From Pseudomonas sp. GOM6 (GTDB taxonomy: Bacteria > Pseudomonadota > Gammaproteobacteria > Pseudomonadales > Pseudomonadaceae): a stretch of DNA of 53,333 nt. The stretch is taken from assembly GCF_029537485.1 (NCBI RefSeq), contig NZ_JARPUS010000022.1:1-53333 (forward strand), given 5' to 3'. This document shows positions 48,565 through 53,333 of this stretch, piece by piece (the stretch's first letter is position 1; every line of letters begins with the position of its first letter). The translations under genes and the position numbers were made by a program. Under the pieces are notes generated by a model. It saw nothing but the letters and a program-made list of their open reading frames with translations. It had not been told where the DNA came from and did not search any database.

Positions 48565-49098
48565 ATGCATTGCCCCGCCTGCCGCACGTCCACCCTGAAA
48601 CCCACCAAGCTCGATGACGGCCTGCTGGCCCACGGCTGCGAGCGCTGTTCCGGCGCCCTGGTGGCGCTGCTCTATTACCGCGACTGGGCCGAGCGCACCG
48701 CACCGCCTGCCGAGAGCGACGCGCCGCTGCAGGCCGAACCGGCCAGCGACACCCAGCAGGCGCTGACCTGCCCCAAGTGCGCCAAGTTGATGAGCAAGTT
48801 CCAGATCAGCGGCACCCACGGCAATCGCCTCGACCTGTGCACCTCTTGCGACGAGGCCTGGCTGGACGGTGGCGAATGGCAGCTGCTCAAGGCCCTGGAG
48901 CTGAGCCAGCGCATGCCGGCGATCTTCAGCGAAGCCTGGCAGCGCCGGGTACGCCAGGAGGCTGCCGAACAGGCGCGCCGCGAGCGCTTCACCCGCATCG
49001 CCGGCGCCGAGGCGATCACCCGTGCCGACGAGGTACGCGCCTGGCTCAAGGAGCATCCGCAGCGCCGCGAGCTTTTGCACTACATCGGCCACGAGTGA
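48565..49098 (+). CDS. Double zinc-ribbon protein (zf-TFIIB type)
   Basis: A 177-residue soluble protein with two zinc ribbons: CPAC (3-6) with CERC (25-28), and CPKC with CTSCDEAWLDGGE, the latter a typical TFIIB-like ribbon ending. The C-terminal third is helical and charged (RQEAAEQARRERF). No catalytic motif. Probably nucleic-acid or protein binding; not part of the zinc island by position. Confidence 0.85.
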   Translation: MHCPACRTSTLKPTKLDDGLLAHGCERCSGALVALLYYRDWAERTAPPAESDAPLQAEPASDTQQALTCPKCAKLMSKFQISGTHGNRLDLCTSCDEAWLDGGEWQLLKALELSQRMPAIFSEAWQRRVRQEAAEQARRERFTRIAGAEAITRADEVRAWLKEHPQRRELLHYIGHE

Positions 49099-49105
49099 GG
49101 TGCCC

Positions 49106-49201
49106 ATGAGGCTCTGGCCGATCGTCCTGCTTGGCAGCCTGGCGGCGCTGGGCGCCGGTGCCTGGCTCTGGGCACAGGACGAGCCACCGCCGCCGCGATA
49201 A
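49106..49201 (+). CDS. 31-residue single-helix membrane peptide
   Basis: ATG at 49106, TAA at 49199-49201. The product is a hydrophobic helix (LWPIVLLGSLAALGAGAWLW) followed by a short acidic, Pro-rich tail. GAGG lies about ten bases upstream. The gene follows the zinc-ribbon stop by seven bases, so it may be the second gene of that operon. Function unknown. Confidence 0.5.
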   Translation: MRLWPIVLLGSLAALGAGAWLWAQDEPPPPR

Positions 49202-49263
49202 CGGCTATGCTTGCCGGCGGGGCGCGTTGGCGCCCCTTTCTTGAGCGAATCGGATAGCCGTCC

Positions 49264-49632
49264 TTGCCGTCGACCCGCCACCTACACAGCACCGCGCGCC
49301 TGGCCCTATTGGCCATGTTCCTGCTGCTTGCTGCGCCGCTGTTGTCTCAGGGCCTGGCCCGGGCACAGGCGGGCGGTGTGCCGAGCTGGCTGGACGAGCT
49401 GGCCTGCGGCGATGCGGCGCCGGCTCACCACGGCAGTCAGCCGCTGTGGGCCAAGTGCGGCTACTGCACCCTGCTGTTGTCCAGCCCGGCCCTGCCCGGC
49501 GCCCTGGTCGAGCTCGGCGGCGCCGCTGCTGTCCTGGCTGTCGGCATTCCGCTACCCCTGGCTGGCACTTTCATGCGCCGGCTGGCCCCTCACGACGCGC
49601 CACCGCGCGCCCCGCCGCACTCCGACGTCTGA
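49264..49632 (+). CDS. DUF2946 protein
   Basis: A 122-residue exported or membrane protein: hydrophobic N-terminus (ALLAMFLLLAAPLLSQ), the Cys-containing core LACGDAAPAHH and CGYCTLLLSSPALP, then a second hydrophobic segment. This is the DUF2946 pattern, usually found by copper- or TonB-linked genes. Start is a TTG at 49264, with an ATG at 49315 too far inside the signal. It precedes a PepSY protein by 57 bases. Confidence 0.75.
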   Translation: MPSTRHLHSTARLALLAMFLLLAAPLLSQGLARAQAGGVPSWLDELACGDAAPAHHGSQPLWAKCGYCTLLLSSPALPGALVELGGAAAVLAVGIPLPLAGTFMRRLAPHDAPPRAPPHSDV

Positions 49633-49689
49633 TCCGTTAGCACAGGGGCCGCAGAGCCCCCTCGATCCGACCATTGCGGAGTATTCACC

Positions 49690-51066
49690 GTGAGCAAGCC
49701 CAAGGTGTCCTTCCACAACCTGGCCTGGCGCTGGCACTTCTATGCCGGCCTGTTCGTCATCCCCTTCATGATCATGCTGGCGGTGACCGGCATCGTTTAC
49801 CTGTTCAAGCCGCAGCTCGATCAGCTGATGTACCCCGAGCTGCTCAATGTTCAGCCGGTTGGCACGCCGCTGTCCGCCGATCAGCAACTGACTCACCTGC
49901 AGCAGGTGCTGCCGCAGGCCGAGGTGAGCAAATACCTGCCACCGGTCGACGCCGAGCGCAGTGCGCAGTTCGTCGCCAGCCTCGATGGCCGCCTGATCAA
50001 TCTGTTCGTCGACTCCTACAGCGGCGCACTGCTGGGCCAGCAGGATGCCCAGGACAACCTGCAGGCCATCGCCCGCGCCCTGCATGGCGAGCTGCTGATC
50101 GGCACCGTTGGCGACCGCCTGATCGAGCTGGCCGCCGGCTGGGGCATCGTCCTGGTGGTGTCCGGCATGTACCTGTGGTGGCCGCGCGGTCAGGGCGGCG
50201 CCGGGGTGCTGTGGCCGCGCCTGAGCGCCCGCGGGCGCCTGTTGTGGCGCGATCTGCACGCGGTGAGTGGTTTCTGGGGCAGCGCCCTGTTGCTGTTCAT
50301 GCTGCTTACCGGCATGACCTGGACCGGCTTCTGGGGCGCGCAGTTCGCCGGCGCCTGGAACCACTTCCCGGCGGCCATGTGGGACGACGTGCCGCAATCG
50401 ACTGTGCAGGCGCGCAGCCTCAACACGGCGACCGCGCAGACGGTGGCCTGGGCGGTGGAAAACACCCCGCTGCCGCAGTCCGACCCGCATGCCGCGCATC
50501 ATGGCCACGCCATGCCCAGCGCGCCGGTTGCGCCCGAGCGCATCGGCCTGCAGCAGGTGGTCGACACGGCCAGCCGTCTTGGCGTGCAGCCGGGCTACAG
50601 CATCAGCTTTCCCGGCGACGAGAAAGGCGTGTTCACCGTCGCCCTGTTCGCCGACGACCCGCGTAACGACGCCACCCTGCACCTGGACCAATACAGCGGT
50701 CAGGTGCTGGCGGATATCCGTTGGGCCGACTACGGCCTGGTGGCGCGCACGGTGGAAACCGGCGTGATGCTGCACGAGGGCAAGCTGTTCGGCCTGGCCA
50801 ACCAGCTGATCATGCTGCTGGTGTGCCTGCTGATCCTGCTGGGTTCGGTCAGTGGCCTGGTGATGTGGTGGAAGCGCCGTCCGGCGGGCCGTTTCGGTGT
50901 GCCGCCGCTGCGCCACGATCTGCCGCTGTGGAAGGGCGGGGTGGCGATCATGTTCGGCCTGGGCCTGCTGTTCCCGCTGGTCGGCGCGTCGCTGCTGTTG
51001 ATGCTGGCGCTGGACTGGCTCGGCCAGCGCCTGACCCGGCGTAGGGCCGAGCCAGTCGCGGGTTGA
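49690..51066 (+). CDS. PepSY-associated membrane protein
   Basis: A 458-residue protein with four main membrane helices: near 17-38, 148-166 (GIVLVVSGMYLWWP), 195-215 and about 370-395, plus a last one near 425-445. The family markers are WRWHFYAGLFVIPFM, the LHxxSGFWG-like DLHAVSGFWG and two PepSY-type periplasmic segments. A His-rich loop (HAAHHGHAM) may bind metal. Such proteins accompany metal or siderophore uptake and reduction. Start is GTG at 49690. Confidence 0.88.
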   Translation: MSKPKVSFHNLAWRWHFYAGLFVIPFMIMLAVTGIVYLFKPQLDQLMYPELLNVQPVGTPLSADQQLTHLQQVLPQAEVSKYLPPVDAERSAQFVASLDGRLINLFVDSYSGALLGQQDAQDNLQAIARALHGELLIGTVGDRLIELAAGWGIVLVVSGMYLWWPRGQGGAGVLWPRLSARGRLLWRDLHAVSGFWGSALLLFMLLTGMTWTGFWGAQFAGAWNHFPAAMWDDVPQSTVQARSLNTATAQTVAWAVENTPLPQSDPHAAHHGHAMPSAPVAPERIGLQQVVDTASRLGVQPGYSISFPGDEKGVFTVALFADDPRNDATLHLDQYSGQVLADIRWADYGLVARTVETGVMLHEGKLFGLANQLIMLLVCLLILLGSVSGLVMWWKRRPAGRFGVPPLRHDLPLWKGGVAIMFGLGLLFPLVGASLLLMLALDWLGQRLTRRRAEPVAG

Positions 51067-51069
51067 GCC

Positions 51070-51552
51070 TTAGATCTCGGCATCGAGGGACTGGTAGCGG
51101 CGCACCAGTTCCTCGCGGATTTCCCGACGGCGCTGGGCCTGGCGGAAGCGTCGCTGCTCGTCCGGCGTCTGCGGTTGCAGCGGTGGCACCGGGATCGGCT
51201 GGCGCTGGTCGTCCATCGCCACCATGGTGAAGAAACAGCTGTTGGTATGACGCACCGAGCGTTCACGGATGTTCTCGGTGACCACCTTGATGCCGATCTC
51301 CATCGAGGTGCGCCCAGTGTAGTTGACCGAGGCGAGGAAGGTGACCAGCTCGCCGACATGCACCGGCTCGCGGAAGATCACCTGGTCCACCGACAAGGTC
51401 ACCACATAGCAGCCGGCATAGCGCGCGGCGCAGGCATAGGCCACCTCGTCGAGGTACTTGAGCAGCGTGCCGCCGTGCACATTGCCGGAAAAGTTGGCCA
51501 TGTCCGGGGTCATCAGGACGGTCATCGACAGGGTGTTGTTGGCAAAATCCAT
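51070..51552 (-). CDS. Hotdog acyl-CoA thioesterase
   Basis: A 160-residue YciA/ACOT-type thioesterase. The hotdog helix motif NVHGGTLLKYLDEVAYACA has the catalytic Asp (position about 35), followed by VDQVIFREPVHVGELV and ERSVRHTNSCFFTMVAMD. The ATG at 51552 begins MDFANNTLSMTVLM; the frame upstream has no family sequence. A basic Arg/Gln-rich tail follows the hotdog fold. It converges with the PepSY gene, with three bases between stops. Confidence 0.9.
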   Translation of the reverse strand: MDFANNTLSMTVLMTPDMANFSGNVHGGTLLKYLDEVAYACAARYAGCYVVTLSVDQVIFREPVHVGELVTFLASVNYTGRTSMEIGIKVVTENIRERSVRHTNSCFFTMVAMDDQRQPIPVPPLQPQTPDEQRRFRQAQRRREIREELVRRYQSLDAEI

Positions 51553-51885
51553 GGTTGTCTCATAGGCAGTTTTTAGGGCGCTGGCGTTGCAGTTCCTGCG
51601 GGGTCTGCTTGTTGTTATAGGTGCTGCCTGTTTACTTCGCGTTGCCAGCGGGGAAACACCATGCAATTTCGCGACCTGGAGAAAAGCCGGTGTTCGGGAG
51701 GTTATTGACGCTGCCGACGCCCTGTTTAGGCACTTATTGCACGCTTGTGCTGCAGGAAAGGGCAGCGCAGAGGGGCAGTGACGGATAAGTCCTGGGCGGC
51801 TGCGAGTGGCTGCAGAACGGCAGCCGGAAGGATAAAGCGGGGCAGGGTGGGACAGGGCAGAGCCTGACCCACCACTGCGGATGGC
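51553..51885. other. Intergenic stretch between thioesterase and glutamine synthetase-family genes
   Basis: About 330 bases with no supported gene. A short plus-strand open frame at 51587-51781 has no start signal or family features. The right end carries an inverted repeat that reaches into the neighbouring stop codon. No T-rich terminator was seen. Confidence 0.6.
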
Positions 51886-51901
51886 TCAGGCGTGGGTCAG
51901 G
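51863..51901. repeat. Inverted repeat spanning the stop of the glutamine synthetase-family gene
   Basis: CCTGACCCAC (51863-51872) and GTGGGTCAGG (51892-51901) are perfect 10-bp arms around a 19-base loop. The right arm encodes the last residues before the stop. No T run follows in the minus direction, so a simple rho-independent terminator is not supported. Confidence 0.55.
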
Positions 51902-53253
51902 TACCAGCGCCAGTCCTGCTCGCCGACTTCGCCGACGAACTGGCGGAATTCTTCCCACTTGATCGCCAGGAAGATCTTCAGGAAGTCCTCGCCCAGGGCT
52001 TCCTTGGCCCAGGCCGACTGTTCCAGGTTGCGCAGCGCTGTGAGCCAGTCGGTCGGCAGGGTTTCGCGGGCCTGCTCGTAACCGTTGCCGATGATCTCTT
52101 CGCCCGGATCGATCTGCTCGCGAATGCCTTTGTGGATACCCGCCAGGATCGCGGCGGCGGCCAGGTAGGGGTTGGCATCGGCGCCGCAGATGCGGTGCTC
52201 GACGTGGCGGCTCTTGGCCGGGCCACCCGGCACGCGGAACGACACGGTGCGGTTGTTCACGCCCCAGCTTTTGGCCAGCGGCGCGTAGCTGTTGGCCTGG
52301 AAGCGCCGGTAGGAGTTGGCGTTGGGGCAGAAGATCGCCAGCGCGTCGTTGAGTGTGGCCATCATGCCGCCGATGGCGTGCTTGAGCAGCGGGGTGCCGT
52401 GCGGGTCTTCGCTGGCCATCAGGTTGTTGCCCTGCTCGTCGGCCAGGCTGACGTGCATGTGCAAACCGCTGCCGGCCAGGTCGCCGAACGGCTTGGCCAT
52501 AAAGCAGGCGATCAGCCCGTGCTTGTTGGCCACGCCCTTGACCAGGCGCTTGTAGCGGATGCCTTCATCGACTGCCTGCAGCGCGTCGAACCGGTGCTCT
52601 AGGGTCAACTCCAGCTGGCCGGGGGCGTACTCGGAGATGGCGGTGCGTACCGGCAGGCCCTGGGCCTCGCAGGCGCTGTAGAGGTCGTCGAGGAAGGCCT
52701 GCTGCTGTTCCAGCTCCAGCACGCCGTACACCTGTGGCGCCTGCGGGCGCACGCCGTTGGCTTGCAGCGCCGGCTGTGGGCGGCCGTTGGCGTCACGCTG
52801 TTTATCCAACAGGTAGAACTCCAGTTCCACCGCCATGACCGGGTGGTAGCCGTCGGCCTTGAGCCGCTCGATGGCGCGTGCCAGCACATGGCGCGGGTCA
52901 CCAGCGGCGGCCGGCGCGCCCTGGGTCGGGTGCATGCTCACCTGCACCTGGCCGGTCGGGGTGGCGCGCCAGGGCTGCAGGGTCAGGCTGCCGGGCAGCG
53001 GGTAGGTCCAGCAGTCGGCATCGGCGACTTCCCAGACCAGGCCGCTTTCTTCAACGTCTTCGCCCTGGATGGTCAGCGAGAGGATGGAGCTGGGCAGCGG
53101 GCGGCCGTTCTCGAAGATCGCCAGCAGTTCGTCGCGGTGCAGCAGCTTGCCGCGCGGAATGCCGTTGGCGTCGATCAGCATCAGCTCGATCAGGCGCACG
53201 TCGGGGTGTTGTTCGAGGAAGTCGCGGGCTTCCTGGGGATGGGCGAATTGCAT
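51886..53253 (-). CDS. Glutamine synthetase-family gamma-glutamylpolyamine synthetase
   Basis: A 455-residue enzyme of the GlnA/PuuA fold. Visible: VELEFYLLD (metal Glu), GQLELTLEHR, FMAKPFGDLAGSGLHMHVSL, NSYRRFQANSYAPLAKSWGVNNRT with the ATP/substrate Arg region, and HRICGADANPYL. The sequence is of the polyamine type (SpuI/PauA), which joins glutamate to putrescine or related amines before catabolism, rather than nitrogen-assimilating GlnA. The ATG at 53253 gives the usual short N-terminus. No partner gene is in the window. Confidence 0.88.
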   Translation of the reverse strand: MQFAHPQEARDFLEQHPDVRLIELMLIDANGIPRGKLLHRDELLAIFENGRPLPSSILSLTIQGEDVEESGLVWEVADADCWTYPLPGSLTLQPWRATPTGQVQVSMHPTQGAPAAAGDPRHVLARAIERLKADGYHPVMAVELEFYLLDKQRDANGRPQPALQANGVRPQAPQVYGVLELEQQQAFLDDLYSACEAQGLPVRTAISEYAPGQLELTLEHRFDALQAVDEGIRYKRLVKGVANKHGLIACFMAKPFGDLAGSGLHMHVSLADEQGNNLMASEDPHGTPLLKHAIGGMMATLNDALAIFCPNANSYRRFQANSYAPLAKSWGVNNRTVSFRVPGGPAKSRHVEHRICGADANPYLAAAAILAGIHKGIREQIDPGEEIIGNGYEQARETLPTDWLTALRNLEQSAWAKEALGEDFLKIFLAIKWEEFRQFVGEVGEQDWRWYLTHA

Positions 53254-53274
53254 GGTGGTGTCCTTTGCTGTTCT

Positions 53275-53318
53275 CCCCTCTCCCACTGGTGGGAGAGGGG
53301 CCGGGGGAGAGGGAAGGG
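53275..53318 (+). repeat. Palindromic intergenic repeat, same family as in vgrG
   Basis: CCCCTCTCCCAC-TG-GTGGGAGAGGGG is a perfect 12-bp inverted repeat, followed by the G-rich tail CCGGGGGAGAGGGA. It lies 22 bases upstream of the glutamine synthetase-family start. The copy in vgrG has the same order and tail. Confidence 0.75.
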
Positions 53319-53333
53319 GCCGTGGGGGGGGGG

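Noticed and set aside
51587..51781. Short plus-strand open frame in the 330-base gap before the glutamine synthetase-family gene
   Set aside because: No start signal and no conserved motif; composition unlike neighbouring genes.

Overview
The window is high-GC DNA from a gammaproteobacterium, almost certainly a Pseudomonas. The evidence is a type VI secretion cluster with the gene order of the P. aeruginosa H2-T6SS (tssA-B-C-E-F-G-clpV-sfa-orfX-fha-tssJ-K-L-M-stp1-stk1), a Pseudomonas-style zinc-starvation island (dksA2, folE2, pyrC2, COG0523 GTPases), and several small Pseudomonas families (DUF3301, DUF2946, DUF3617).

Positions 1-24105, all minus strand, form one T6SS locus read from tssA down to a vgrG that runs off the left edge. 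Genes are tightly packed, with many 1-4 base or longer overlaps. The usual H2 order is interrupted twice. Between tssE and tssF sits a lower-GC cassette: PAAR with a variable tail, a candidate effector with a permuted papain-like (LRAT/YiiX-type) H...C pattern, a membrane-anchored candidate immunity protein, and a lipoprotein. Between orfX and the sigma-54 activator sits a DUF805 membrane protein. The vgrG carries an in-frame copy of a palindromic intergenic repeat. The promoter region upstream of tssA holds two 7-bp dyads 25 bp apart and a separate GTAAGT/ACTTAC dyad group.

Positions 24596-31563 (plus) encode a DctB/DctD-type two-component pair, then a sigma-54 (-24/-12) promoter, a TAXI-type TRAP substrate-binding protein, a fused TRAP permease and a DUF1850 protein: a sensor/regulator plus the transporter it probably controls. 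A strong rho-independent terminator follows. Positions 31674-34717 hold a DUF3617 protein and a LemA-DUF2207 pair.

Positions 34736-46224 are a zinc-economy island arranged around one near-perfect Zur box (42439-42453). Leftward run folE2, a zinc-type ABC transporter (ATPase, permease, binding protein), hisI, yidD, pyrC2, thrS2 and a duplicated His-rich protein, most of them translationally coupled. Rightward run dksA2, a COG0523 GTPase and DUF1826, followed by a second COG0523 GTPase. The logic is import of zinc, replacement or duplication of zinc enzymes, and allocation of scarce metal.

Positions 46157-53333 hold ordinary chromosomal genes: a tail-anchored small protein whose Shine-Dalgarno lies in a hairpin, an alpha/beta hydrolase, DUF3301, a zinc-ribbon protein, a 31-residue membrane peptide, a DUF2946/PepSY pair, a hotdog thioesterase and a glutamylpolyamine synthetase-type enzyme. 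The right edge has a second copy of the palindromic repeat found inside vgrG. All family assignments are from reading the sequence; no database search was run.
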